16,231 nt of DNA from Pseudomonadota bacterium (GTDB lineage: Bacteria > Pseudomonadota > Alphaproteobacteria > Azospirillales > Azospirillaceae), in the NCBI GenBank assembly GCA_023416195.1, contig JAEZID010000557.1, positions 1 through 16,231 of the forward strand, in the 5' to 3' direction. Of the stretch, positions 7,671 to 14,886 are shown piece after piece. Both the position numbers and the translations under genes were made by a program. Below the pieces are notes generated by a model, which made no database searches, was not told the origin of the DNA, and saw only the letters and a list, made by a program, of their open reading frames with translations. Every line of letters starts with the position of its first letter. Positions within the stretch are counted from its first letter, which is position 1.

Positions 7671-7686
7671 AGCAAGGAGGATGCCA
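7671..7686 (-). promoter_or_regulatory. Sigma-54 (RpoN) promoter of flgE
   Basis: On the - strand TGGCATCCTCCTTGCT matches the -24/-12 consensus TGGCAC-N5-TTGC(A/T), with the required ten bases between GG and GC and one mismatch. It predicts a transcription start near 7660 and a 38-base leader before the flgE ATG at 7622. Hook genes in several alphaproteobacteria are sigma-54 dependent, so the match is in the expected place. Confidence 0.85.
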
Positions 7687-7701
7687 ACCCGAGCGATCGG
7701 A

Positions 7702-7728
7702 GAAGATTGTTGATTTTTAAAGGTTTTT
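7702..7728 (-). promoter_or_regulatory. AT-rich patch, IHF-like site upstream of the flgE promoter
   Basis: A markedly AT-rich stretch in GC-rich DNA. On the - strand AATCAA (7715-7710) is followed by CAATCTT, close to the IHF consensus WATCAA-N4-TTR but with the TT shifted by one. It lies just upstream of the -24 element. DNA bending by IHF between enhancer and promoter is the usual arrangement for sigma-54 promoters. The assignment is inference. Confidence 0.4.
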
Positions 7729-7749
7729 CCGAGGGGAGGGGCGGTCTGG

Positions 7750-7764
7750 CCGCTTTTTGCCGGG
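7750..7764 (-). promoter_or_regulatory. Candidate activator (ftr-like) site for the flgE promoter
   Basis: On the - strand CCCGGCAAAAAGCGG lies about 64 bases upstream of the -24 element. It resembles the CCCGGCA-core ftr elements bound by the NtrC-type flagellar activator FlbD in Caulobacter (consensus from memory). The spacing suits an enhancer of sigma-54 transcription. Which activator this organism uses (FlbD- or FleQ-type) cannot be seen here. Confidence 0.4.
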
Positions 7765-7793
7765 GGCACTGGGTAAGTTTCGCCTAGTGCCCC
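7763..7793 (-). terminator. Hairpin downstream of the TPR-glycosyltransferase gene
   Basis: Arms GGGGCACTGGG (7763-7773) and CCTAGTGCCCC (7783-7793) pair over 11 bp including one G-T pair, with a 9-base loop. It starts 53 bases after the stop codon of the upstream - strand gene. No U-run follows, so it is at best a weak or Rho-assisted terminator. It touches the ftr-like site and could instead be part of the flgE control region. Confidence 0.4.
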
Positions 7794-7845
7794 ACGATCG
7801 GGGAGGGGCAGAAAGATCCGGTCCCGTCCCCGTCCCCGGCCCGCG

Positions 7846-9999
7846 TCAGCCGCGATGCCGGTCCAGCAGGTCCCGCCCGTAGGCGAGCAGGCGGTCCACC
7901 GACTGGTGGCGGGTGTCGATGGCGGCGTAGCGGCGCTGTGCAGCCTCCGACTCCTCGTCGCGGAAATCGCGGTCGTGGTACAGGCGCTTGGCCCGCTCGA
8001 TGAAGGCGTCCCAGCCGTCCACGGCCCGTTCGGTCCCGACCACGGCGGCGACGTCGCCCTGGTTCAGCGTGACGACCGGCAGCCCGTCGGCCAGCGCGTA
8101 GGCGGCGCTGCCCCCGCCGCCCTGGCGCGGCGGGTTAAGATAGGCGCCGGCCAGCCGGTAGAGCGACCGGATCTCGGCGACGAAGCCCAACGGGCGCAAC
8201 CGCCCGGCGTGCCGCGCGGTGGCGAGCCGGCTGGGCAGCGTCCGCACCGGGCCGGCGAAGGCCACCACCGCGCGCGGGCAGAGGTCGAGCAGCGTGTCGA
8301 GCCGGTCCACGAAACCCTGGTCCACCTCCTGGTCCAGCCGCCCGCCGACCACCACGAACAGGAAGCCGTCGTCCGGCAACCCGAAGGCGGCGCGGCTGGC
8401 GGCGCTGTTCTGCGCCGGGGCGGAGAAGCCGAAGCGGAAAGGGCGGAACTGGGCGGCGTAGGGCGCGCGGTATTCCTCCGGCAGGCCGGCGGTCGGGTCC
8501 CCGTCGTCGTAGCCCAGCACGATGTCGGCCAGCGAGATGGTCAGGCCGCTGGTGGTCGGCAGGCAGATGGTCGGCCGCACCCCGGCGAACAGGTCGGCGG
8601 CGATCACCGAACCGCCGAAGGACACCACCAGATCGGGGTCGAACCCGTCGATGGTCTCGACGAGGCCGCGGATCTTGTCCTCCGACAGGCTGCGCTCCAC
8701 CGACGACCAGACCGCCACCGTGTGGCCGTCCTGGGTAATCGGCGTGTGCCCGGCCAGCGCGTCCGACACCGCCGCCGTGAAGGGCGGAACGAAGGCGTTG
8801 AAGGGCACGCTGGGCATCAGGTTGCCGTTGACCAGCAGCACCTCGCAGCCGAAGGAATCCTGCAACAGCCGCGCGTAGTCGAAGGCGTCGCGCGAGGGCT
8901 GGTGCATCGGCATCAGAAACTGGTTGGTGACGATGACGACGCGCTGCGGCGCCGGGCGCGGGGCCGTGAAGGGCTTCGGCCGGACGCCGAGGCGGCGGCG
9001 CGTCTCGCCGACGATCCAGCGGTAGAAGCGCGGCAGGTCGTGGGTGTTGAAGGCTGCCGCGCGGGTCGGCAGGGCACGGCCGAGGAACATCTGCCGGGTG
9101 ATGCACCAGTAGGTGTAGTGCGCCACGTCCAGCGGCAGCCGGTCGCCGCCGTCCATCAGCAGGTGCAGCAGGCGCTCGTAATGGTAAAGGTCGCCGCTGA
9201 GGTGGAAGAGGATCGAGGTCTCCAGGATGAAGTCCTCGGTCAGCCGTTCCGCCGTCAGGGCGTCCAGCACCGCCGGGGCGACGGCCTTGCCGCCCTGGAG
9301 CAGCGTGTCGCACAGCGCGCCGATGCGCTCCAGCCGCTCGACGCCGCCGCTTTCCCGGCACAGCGCGCGCAGGTCGCGCAGGGCGACCTCCAGATAGGCT
9401 GGCGTCCGGTCGAAGGGCGAGGGCGTGGGCTGCGCGGCGGAAGCGGCGGGCGCGCCGGCAAGGCGCTGTTTCGCTTCGGCGTGGTTGGGGTCGCGCTCAA
9501 GGCAGCGGGCGAAGGCGTCCAGGGCCTCCGGGGCGTGGCCCTGCGCCTCCAGTGCGAGGCCCAGCCCGTACCAGGCGGGTGCCAGACCCTGGTTGCGCGC
9601 CAGCGCGCGGTTGAAGGCGTCCGCCGCCTCGGCCGGCTTGCCCTGGGCGATCAGAACCACGCCCAGATTTTGATAGGCGTCCACGAAGTTGGGGTCGAGT
9701 TCCACCGCGCGGGCGTGGCAGGCGGCGGCCCGGTCGAGCGCGCCGGTGGCCCGCAGCGCCTCGCCCAGGTTGCTGTGCGCGGCCGGGTTGCGGTCGTCCA
9801 GCGCGATGGCCCGGCCGATCACGTCGATGGCGGTGAAGGGATCGCCGGTCTGGTAGGCGATGACGCCGATCAGGTGGATGGCGTCGGCGCAGCGCTGGTC
9901 GGCGGCCAGGGCTTGCCGGTAGAGCGCCAGCGCGCTTTGCAGATCCCCCGCCTGATGCGCGGCCAAACCCTGGTTGAGAAGCGAAGCGGTGTCGGCCAT
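7846..9999 (-). CDS. TPR repeat protein with C-terminal GT-B-like glycosyltransferase domain
   Basis: 717 aa, predicted cytoplasmic (no signal peptide). Residues ~5-174 form five 34-residue TPR units with typical spacing (GDLQSALALYRQALAAD, GALDRAAACHARAVELDP, GKPAEAADAFNRALARN, GHAPEALDAFARCLERDP). A Pro/Ala linker (~181-200) leads to a helical region. From ~350 (RVVIVTNQFLMPMHQPS) the protein looks like a two-lobed glycosyltransferase: FDPDLVVSFGG (453-463), FLFVVVGGRLDQE (546-558), VAFAGPVRTL, and a donor-site-like stretch AYLNPPRQGGGGSAAYALAD (619-638) followed by GLPVVTL. Organisation and position next to hook genes recall FlmG of Caulobacter, a TPR-GT enzyme that binds and glycosylates flagellin. 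This is inference: the sugar and target are not visible, and another protein or glycan acceptor is possible. It lies 223 bases upstream of flgE but flgE has its own promoter. Confidence 0.7.
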   Translation of the reverse strand: MADTASLLNQGLAAHQAGDLQSALALYRQALAADQRCADAIHLIGVIAYQTGDPFTAIDVIGRAIALDDRNPAAHSNLGEALRATGALDRAAACHARAVELDPNFVDAYQNLGVVLIAQGKPAEAADAFNRALARNQGLAPAWYGLGLALEAQGHAPEALDAFARCLERDPNHAEAKQRLAGAPAASAAQPTPSPFDRTPAYLEVALRDLRALCRESGGVERLERIGALCDTLLQGGKAVAPAVLDALTAERLTEDFILETSILFHLSGDLYHYERLLHLLMDGGDRLPLDVAHYTYWCITRQMFLGRALPTRAAAFNTHDLPRFYRWIVGETRRRLGVRPKPFTAPRPAPQRVVIVTNQFLMPMHQPSRDAFDYARLLQDSFGCEVLLVNGNLMPSVPFNAFVPPFTAAVSDALAGHTPITQDGHTVAVWSSVERSLSEDKIRGLVETIDGFDPDLVVSFGGSVIAADLFAGVRPTICLPTTSGLTISLADIVLGYDDGDPTAGLPEEYRAPYAAQFRPFRFGFSAPAQNSAASRAAFGLPDDGFLFVVVGGRLDQEVDQGFVDRLDTLLDLCPRAVVAFAGPVRTLPSRLATARHAGRLRPLGFVAEIRSLYRLAGAYLNPPRQGGGGSAAYALADGLPVVTLNQGDVAAVVGTERAVDGWDAFIERAKRLYHDRDFRDEESEAAQRRYAAIDTRHQSVDRLLAYGRDLLDRHRG

Positions 10000-10115
10000 G
10001 GGCGGGGGTACTCTTCAGGGCATGGGGAAGGATCGTGCGCCGGCACTATGCCATATGTCCGGCCGGTTTCCGCGCGGACGATGCGCTACAACGGATCCAG
10101 TGTGAGGAGAAAGGC

Positions 10116-10346
10116 ATGGACCGCATCGAACAGGCGCTGATACCGCTGCTGGCCGCCGCCGTGCTGGGCCAGATACTGAGCGGCGTGCCGGTGCGGTGGG
10201 AGGCGGTCACCATGGCCTTCGCGCCGGCCGATCCGGCCGCCATCGTCATTCCGCCACCCGACCCGGCGCCCTCTCCACCGCCGGTCGCCCAGCGCGTCGC
10301 GGCCATGGCGTTGGACCCCTACGACTGCTTCTGCGGCGCGAATTGA
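10116..10346 (+). CDS. Small membrane-anchored hypothetical protein
   Basis: 76 aa, not recognised. Start ATG 10116 is chosen over an in-frame upstream ATG (10035) because GAGGAGA lies 6 bases before it. Seen: a hydrophobic N-terminal helix ALIPLLAAAVLGQILSGV (residues ~7-24), probably one membrane segment; a Pro-rich stretch (IVIPPPDPAPSPPPV, ~46-60); and the C-terminal end DPYDCFCGAN with two cysteines three positions apart from an acidic Tyr motif. It is divergent from the TPR-glycosyltransferase gene (116 bases between starts) and converges on the DUF2125 gene, whose stop is only 3 bases away. No function can be proposed. The strong ribosome site argues that it is real. Confidence 0.55.
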   Translation: MDRIEQALIPLLAAAVLGQILSGVPVRWEAVTMAFAPADPAAIVIPPPDPAPSPPPVAQRVAAMALDPYDCFCGAN

Positions 10347-10349
10347 CCC

Positions 10350-11363
10350 TTACCACACGACCGGCGGCAAGGCGGCGACCTTCAGCGGCCCCAGGAACAG
10401 CGCGCGGTTCTGCACGGTCACCGGCGCGGTGATGACCGGTTCCCCGCCCGGACCGGCCGGGCGGGCGAGCATGGTCAGCAGGGTGCGGGCCAGCGCCACC
10501 TCCTTGGGCCGCAACTGGTTCTGCACGGCGTCCAGCACGGCCTGGGCGCCGCGCACCTCGGCGGTCAGGGCGGCCTGCGGCTGAAGCGCCCCGTCCAGCG
10601 CCAGCGTGCCGTTCATCGCCACCTTCAGCGGTCCCCAGTCGAGCGCCAGGTTGTCCAACTGCACCGTGCCGCCCTCGCGGCTCCAGGCCGACAGGCTGGC
10701 GGGCTCAGGCCGGGGCGGGCGGCCCAGCACGCGCGCCGACACCAGCGCCCGCTCCACCTTGCGGCCGAGCGAGCCGGGGGCTTCCTCCGGCAGATCGACC
10801 CCGGCGGCGACCACCGAGACGGACAGGCCGGTGTCGGTGTGAGCGGCCGGCGGTTCGGCCGGCTGGGTGGCGGTGATGTCCAGCGCGGCGACGGGCACCG
10901 GCTGCACGTCCGGCTGCGCGATCAGGTCGCTGAATCCCAGCCACAGTTCGGTCGGCTGGCCGGCCAGCGTCAGCGACAGGTTGCCCTGCCCGCCGCCCCT
11001 GGCCAGCAGGTCCAGCGGCGGCTGGCCCGCCTGCACCACGGACAGGCGCTGCTCGCCGGGCAGGGTCAGCGCGATGCGCGTGTGGTTCCAGGGCGGCGCC
11101 TCCGCGACCAGCCGCGCGCCGCGCCATTCCACCCCGCGCGTGGCGAGGTGCGGGGCCTCCAGCGTCGCGCGCAACGTCATGGGGAAGCCCGACACGGTCA
11201 GCCCCTTGTGCTCGACCAGGGCGCCTTCGGCCCGCCGTTCTTCCATCCAGGCGAGCACGCCGCGCTCGACGGCCGAGGCGGCCTGCCACCACCAGACCGA
11301 ATAGGCGGCGGCCGCGACGACCGGGACCAGGGCGGCGAGACCGAGAAGCTTGCGAACGCGCAT
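10350..11363 (-). CDS. DUF2125-like envelope protein
   Basis: 337 aa from the chosen start. Seen: a short basic N-terminus (MRVRK), one hydrophobic segment (LLGLAALVPVVAAAAYSVWWW, ~6-26), then a long soluble part, so it is probably anchored in the inner membrane and facing the periplasm. The region after the anchor, with the VSGFPMTLRATLEAP motif (~57-71), resembles the alphaproteobacterial DUF2125 family, whose function is unknown; the remainder is beta-rich, with repeated 'LxLxG' strands. A longer frame extends upstream to 11546, but a TATAAT at 11392-11397 would put those codons before the transcript; GGAA lies 9 bases before ATG 11363. An alternative start is ATG at 11372. It is divergent from the gamma-glutamylcyclotransferase gene. 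Family assignment is by pattern memory. Confidence 0.7.
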   Translation of the reverse strand: MRVRKLLGLAALVPVVAAAAYSVWWWQAASAVERGVLAWMEERRAEGALVEHKGLTVSGFPMTLRATLEAPHLATRGVEWRGARLVAEAPPWNHTRIALTLPGEQRLSVVQAGQPPLDLLARGGGQGNLSLTLAGQPTELWLGFSDLIAQPDVQPVPVAALDITATQPAEPPAAHTDTGLSVSVVAAGVDLPEEAPGSLGRKVERALVSARVLGRPPRPEPASLSAWSREGGTVQLDNLALDWGPLKVAMNGTLALDGALQPQAALTAEVRGAQAVLDAVQNQLRPKEVALARTLLTMLARPAGPGGEPVITAPVTVQNRALFLGPLKVAALPPVVW

Positions 11364-11391
11364 CTGTGGCATTTCCAATCTGTGGTCCCAC

Positions 11392-11397
11392 ATTATA
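11392..11397 (-). promoter_or_regulatory. Consensus -10 box for the DUF2125-like gene
   Basis: The - strand reads TATAAT, a perfect sigma-70 type -10 element in GC-rich DNA, 28 bases upstream of the chosen start codon. No convincing -35 is seen at 16-18 bases. In that spacer lies a small palindrome CGGTC-N4-GACCG (11403-11416) that could bind a regulator. Confidence 0.5.
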
Positions 11398-11470
11398 GCG
11401 GGCGGTCGGGGGACCGTGCTAGTTTTGACCCTATCGGCGCGGGTTCGCGCCCACTGCGTTTCCTTGGGAT

Positions 11471-12157
11471 ATGCTGCTCGATACGCAATCGCCGGTCGCC
11501 AAAGGCTCAATCGCTGAACGTCCGGTCGCCGCGCCGACGCGCGCACCGGCGAACGCCCCCTGGATCGACGACATCGCCGTGACTCCCGGCGCCGAGCTGT
11601 GGGTCTTCGCCTACGGCTCGCTGATGTGGAATCCCGGTTTCCCGTTTCTGGAAAGCCGCCCGGCGCTCGTCACCGGCTATCACCGGCGCTTCTGCGTCTC
11701 CTCACAGCGCTATCGCGGCACGCCGGAACGGCCGGGGCTGGTGCTCGGCCTCGACCGTGGCGGTTCCTGCCGGGGCATCGCCTTCCGCGTGGCGCCCGAC
11801 CATGCGCCCGCGACCCTGGATTACCTGTGGGAGCGGGAGATGATCAACCGCGTCTACCGGCCGAAGCTGCTGCCCGTGCGCCTGCGGGACGGCGGCGCGC
11901 CCGATGGGGACCGGACGGTGACCGCCTGCACCTTTGTCGTGGACCGCCGCCACGGCCAGTATTGCGGCTGTCTGGACGAGGCCGCCATGGCGCGGCGCAT
12001 CGCCGGCTGCTGCGGCGAGCGCGGCCCGAACGTCGAATACCTCGCCAACACCGTCGCGCATTTGGAGGAGCTGGGCATCCGCGACGAGCGGCTGTTCCGC
12101 CTGCACGCCGCCGTGATGAACGCCTTGATGGCCGCCGAGACGGCGGCGGCCGGGTAA
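11471..12157 (+). CDS. ChaC-like gamma-glutamylcyclotransferase
   Basis: 228 aa, cytoplasmic. Known: ChaC-type enzymes cleave the gamma-glutamyl bond of glutathione, giving 5-oxoproline and Cys-Gly. Seen: the substrate-binding loop VFAYGSLMWNPGF (45-57), GYHRRFCVSSQRYRGTPERP (69-88), typical of the ChaC group, and LWEREMINRVY (119-129), in which Glu123 is the expected catalytic acid/base. The C-terminal part (PNVEYLANTVAHLEELGI) also fits the family. The first ~40 residues are a Pro/Ala-rich leader not typical of the family, and the ATG at 11471 has a poor ribosome site; a GTG at 11579, giving a protein beginning TPGAELWVFAYGS, is a possible alternative start. It is divergent from the DUF2125-like gene and 43 bases ahead of the peptidase gene in the same direction. 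Confidence 0.88.
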   Translation: MLLDTQSPVAKGSIAERPVAAPTRAPANAPWIDDIAVTPGAELWVFAYGSLMWNPGFPFLESRPALVTGYHRRFCVSSQRYRGTPERPGLVLGLDRGGSCRGIAFRVAPDHAPATLDYLWEREMINRVYRPKLLPVRLRDGGAPDGDRTVTACTFVVDRRHGQYCGCLDEAAMARRIAGCCGERGPNVEYLANTVAHLEELGIRDERLFRLHAAVMNALMAAETAAAG

Positions 12158-12195
12158 GGCCGCGCTGGCGCCGCGAGGCCGGCGCCCCATATGCA

Positions 12196-12210
12196 GGGGC
12201 ATGCTGCCCC
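12196..12210 (+). other. Hairpin covering the peptidase start codon
   Basis: GGGGCA (12196-12201) and TGCCCC (12205-12210) pair perfectly around a 3-base loop. The left arm holds the likely ribosome-binding AGGGG and the stem includes the A of the ATG at 12201. It could lower or regulate initiation; the short loop and length make it a modest case. Confidence 0.45.
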
Positions 12211-14138
12211 GTCTCATCGCCGTCCTGGCCTTCATCCTCGCCGCCGGTCCGGCCTTTGCCGCCGGCCTCCATCACGACCTCGACGTCACGCTCGACCCGG
12301 CCGCAAGGCGGCTGGACGCGGTGGACCGCCTGCGGCTGCCGCCGGGGACGCACACGCTGCGCCTCGCCCAGGGGTTGACCGTCAGCGAGGCCAGCGCCGC
12401 CGGCCGCCCCCTGGCCGTGGACCGCCGGGGCGACAGCCTGCGCCTGACCGTGCCGGAGGGATCGGATACCGTCGTGTTGCGCTACGCCGGCACCCTGCCG
12501 CCCTTCGACAAGGACACGCGCGGTTATCCCATGGCGGGGGAGGAGGGCGCCTATCTGCCCGGCGGCACGGGCTGGTTGCCGTCGAACGGCGACGAGCCGC
12601 CGACCTGGACCCTGTCCGTCCGCGTTCCGGCCCCCTTCACGGCGGTCGCCACCGGCCGCCTCGTCGGCGAGGCCCGCGAGAGCGGCGGTTACCGCGCCAC
12701 CTTCGCCGAGGACCGCGGCGTCGAGGAACCCTCCCTCTTCGCCGGAGCGTGGGAGGTGAAGGAGCGCATGCACGGAGACCTTCGCCTGCGCGCCTATCTC
12801 CACCCCGAACAGGCCGCGCTCGCCGACGACTATCTGGACCTGACCGCGCGCACCATCGACGCGCAGTCCGAACGCATCGGCCCCTATCCCTTCGCTGGTT
12901 TCGCCATCGTCTCGGCGCCCCTGCCCGTGGGGCTCGGCTTTCCGGGGTTGACCTACATCGGCCGGCAGGTGCTGCCGCTGCCCTTCATCCGCGCGCAGTC
13001 GCTGCCCCACGAGATCCTGCACAACTGGTGGGGCAACGGCGTGCGGGTGGGCGAGGGCGGCAACTGGGCCGAGGGGCTGACCACCTTCATGGCCGACTAC
13101 GCCGCCGCCGAGGCGCGCGGGCCGGAGGGGGCGCGCGCCATGCGGCTGGACTGGCTGCGCGACTACGCCGCGCTGCCGGCCGAGCGCGACTCCGCGCTCA
13201 CCGCCTTCCGCGCCAAGACGCACGACGCCTCTCAGATCGTCGGCTACGGCAAGGCGGCGATGCTGTTCCACATGCTGCGCGCGGAGGTCGGGGAGGGTGC
13301 CTTCAACGACGGCATCCGCCGATTCTGGGACGACAATAAGTTCCGCGACGCCTCGTGGAGCGACCTGCGCCGCGCCATGGAAGCGGCGTCCGGCCGCGAC
13401 CTCGCCCCCGTCTTCGCGCAATGGCTGGACCGGCCGGGCGCACCCACGCTGCAGCTGACCGAGGCGCACGCTAATGGCAACACCGTCACCGTCTCGCTGC
13501 GCCAGGGCTCCCCGATCTACGCGCTGACCGTCCCGCTGCTGATCGAGACCGCCGCCGGCCCCGAACGGCACAGCGTCCGCCTCGACGGGCGGGAGGCGAC
13601 GGCCACCGTCCGCACCGCCGCCGCGCCGACGTCCGTCACGGTGGACCCCGCCTTCGACCTGTTCCGCCGTATGGCCCTCGGCGAGGCGCCGCCGACCCTG
13701 CGCGACGTGACGCTCGACCACGCCGCGAACTTCGTGATCGCCGCCGAGGGCGATGCGGCGGAATCCGCCCGCGCGCTGGCCGAACGGCTGGCCGACGGCA
13801 AGGCCCGCATCGTCGCCCCCGCCCGCGTCGGCTCGGCCGGTCCGCTCGCCCTGATCGGCACGACGGAGGGGGTGGAGCGCCTGCTCGGCGTCCTCCGCCT
13901 TCCCGGCACGCCGGAAAGCCTCGCCAGGCGCGGTTCCGCCCGCGTCTGGGCCTTCCGCACGCCGCAGGGGCGCGCCGTGCTCGCGGTGGCCGCCGACGAT
14001 GCGGCGTCGTTGCAGGCCCTGCTGCGCCCGCTGCCCCATTACGGCCGCCAGAGCTGGCTGGTGTTCGAGGGCGCCAAGGCCGCCGACCGGGGCGTCTGGC
14101 CGGCGGGGGCAAGCCCGCTGCGTGCGTCTTTCGAATAA
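12201..14138 (+). CDS. Secreted M1-type (gluzincin) metallopeptidase
   Basis: 645 aa. Residues 1-20 form a signal peptide (LIAVLAFILAAGPAFA, cleavage likely after Ala20 or 21). A beta-rich N-terminal domain (~22-200) precedes the catalytic domain. The zinc motif is HEILHNWWGN (270-279) with a Glu ligand in NWAEGLTTF (E291). Tyr349 in VGYGKAAMLFHMLR fits the transition-state Tyr of M1 enzymes. Two departures are seen: H274 and E291 are separated by 16 residues rather than the usual 18, and the substrate-binding GxMEN motif is missing, the equivalent place reading GLGFPGLTYIG (244-254). So it is M1-like, but exopeptidase activity is uncertain. The C-terminal ~230 residues (beta-rich, then alpha/beta) are not recognised. 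Expected to act in the periplasm or as an exported enzyme. It follows the ChaC-like gene by 43 bases. Confidence 0.85.
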   Translation: MLPRLIAVLAFILAAGPAFAAGLHHDLDVTLDPAARRLDAVDRLRLPPGTHTLRLAQGLTVSEASAAGRPLAVDRRGDSLRLTVPEGSDTVVLRYAGTLPPFDKDTRGYPMAGEEGAYLPGGTGWLPSNGDEPPTWTLSVRVPAPFTAVATGRLVGEARESGGYRATFAEDRGVEEPSLFAGAWEVKERMHGDLRLRAYLHPEQAALADDYLDLTARTIDAQSERIGPYPFAGFAIVSAPLPVGLGFPGLTYIGRQVLPLPFIRAQSLPHEILHNWWGNGVRVGEGGNWAEGLTTFMADYAAAEARGPEGARAMRLDWLRDYAALPAERDSALTAFRAKTHDASQIVGYGKAAMLFHMLRAEVGEGAFNDGIRRFWDDNKFRDASWSDLRRAMEAASGRDLAPVFAQWLDRPGAPTLQLTEAHANGNTVTVSLRQGSPIYALTVPLLIETAAGPERHSVRLDGREATATVRTAAAPTSVTVDPAFDLFRRMALGEAPPTLRDVTLDHAANFVIAAEGDAAESARALAERLADGKARIVAPARVGSAGPLALIGTTEGVERLLGVLRLPGTPESLARRGSARVWAFRTPQGRAVLAVAADDAASLQALLRPLPHYGRQSWLVFEGAKAADRGVWPAGASPLRASFE

Positions 14139-14185
14139 GTACGAAGGATCATCACCCGCCTTCGCCTGTTGAAAGGGGAAAGACC

Positions 14186-14200
14186 GCGCGCTGTGCGCGC
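14186..14200 (+). other. Short GC hairpin before the SH3b gene
   Basis: GCGCGC (14186-14191) and GCGCGC (14195-14200) can pair around TGT, followed by TTTG. It lies between the peptidase stop (14138) and the ribosome site of the next gene. The U-run is only three bases, so a terminator role is weak; it might instead shape the leader of the SH3b gene. Confidence 0.3.
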
Positions 14201-14218
14201 TTTGCGGGAGGGCAAGCT

Positions 14219-14872
14219 ATGTCACGGACAGTGAAGGCCACTCTGGCCGGTTTGGGCGTGCTGGGCATGGCGGCGGCGTTCGCGCTGCCGGCGGCGGCCT
14301 CGCCGGGCGACATCCACACGGTGACGGGCGAGAAGGTCAACCTGCGCGCCGCCCCATCGGACGACGCCTCGATCCGCTCCACCGTCACGCGCGGCGACGA
14401 GGTGATCGAGCTGAAGCAGGAAGGCAACTGGATCGGTGTGCGGTCGCTGCGCACCGGCGAGGAAGGCTGGGTCTTCTCCGAACTCGTCAAGCGGCGCACC
14501 CCCAGCACGCTGAGCGGCGGCACGGGGGGCGGCACCGGCAGCGTGTCGGACGCCGGGTTCGGGCGCATCTCCTCGGGCTTCGACGGCCTGCTGGGCAACA
14601 TCAACAACCAGCTCGGCTACCGCTTCGCCGAACGGGTGGAGCAGACCAGCAACGGCGGCCTGCGTGTCATCCCGACCCAGGAATGGCTCTACAACACCAG
14701 CCGTGACGGCAAGATGTACGCGGCGCTCGCCCTGTACCAGATGTGGAAGAACCACAACAACGGCCGTCCGGTGAACGTGGCGTTGGGCTCGCCGGGATCC
14801 GCCGCCATCGGCATCGAGGACACCAACCGCGGACCGGAATGGACCCTGCCCATGGTCGGCTCGTCGCGCTGA
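14219..14872 (+). CDS. Secreted SH3b-domain protein
   Basis: 217 aa. Seen: a signal peptide (TVKATLAGLGVLGMAAAFAL, cleavage near PAAASPG, ~residue 27); a bacterial SH3 domain (~32-92) with the hallmark KVNLRAAPSDDASI (39-52), RGDEVIELKQEGNWIGVR and EEGWVFSELVK (81-91); a Gly/Thr/Ser linker (~96-112); and a C-terminal domain (~113-217) containing LGYRFAERVEQTSNGGLRVI, EWLYNT, MYAALALYQMWKNHNNGRPV and GSAAIGIEDTNRGPEW that I do not recognise. Known: SH3b domains often bind cell-wall peptides or glycans, so a periplasmic, envelope-related role is likely (inference). GGGAGGG lies 7 bases before the ATG, supporting this start. It is followed by a palindromic repeat, so it ends its unit. Confidence 0.85.
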   Translation: MSRTVKATLAGLGVLGMAAAFALPAAASPGDIHTVTGEKVNLRAAPSDDASIRSTVTRGDEVIELKQEGNWIGVRSLRTGEEGWVFSELVKRRTPSTLSGGTGGGTGSVSDAGFGRISSGFDGLLGNINNQLGYRFAERVEQTSNGGLRVIPTQEWLYNTSRDGKMYAALALYQMWKNHNNGRPVNVALGSPGSAAIGIEDTNRGPEWTLPMVGSSR

Positions 14873-14886
14873 GCCGTGTTTTTCAG

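Noticed and set aside
10035..10115. Longer N-terminus for the small membrane protein from the ATG at 10035
   Set aside because: No ribosome site there, while the downstream ATG at 10116 has GAGGAGA at the right distance and starts just before the hydrophobic helix.
11364..11546. N-terminal extension of the DUF2125-like protein to 11546
   Set aside because: The extension is Arg-rich, overlaps the start of the ChaC-like gene and would run across a consensus -10 box; the natural membrane-anchor start is at 11363.
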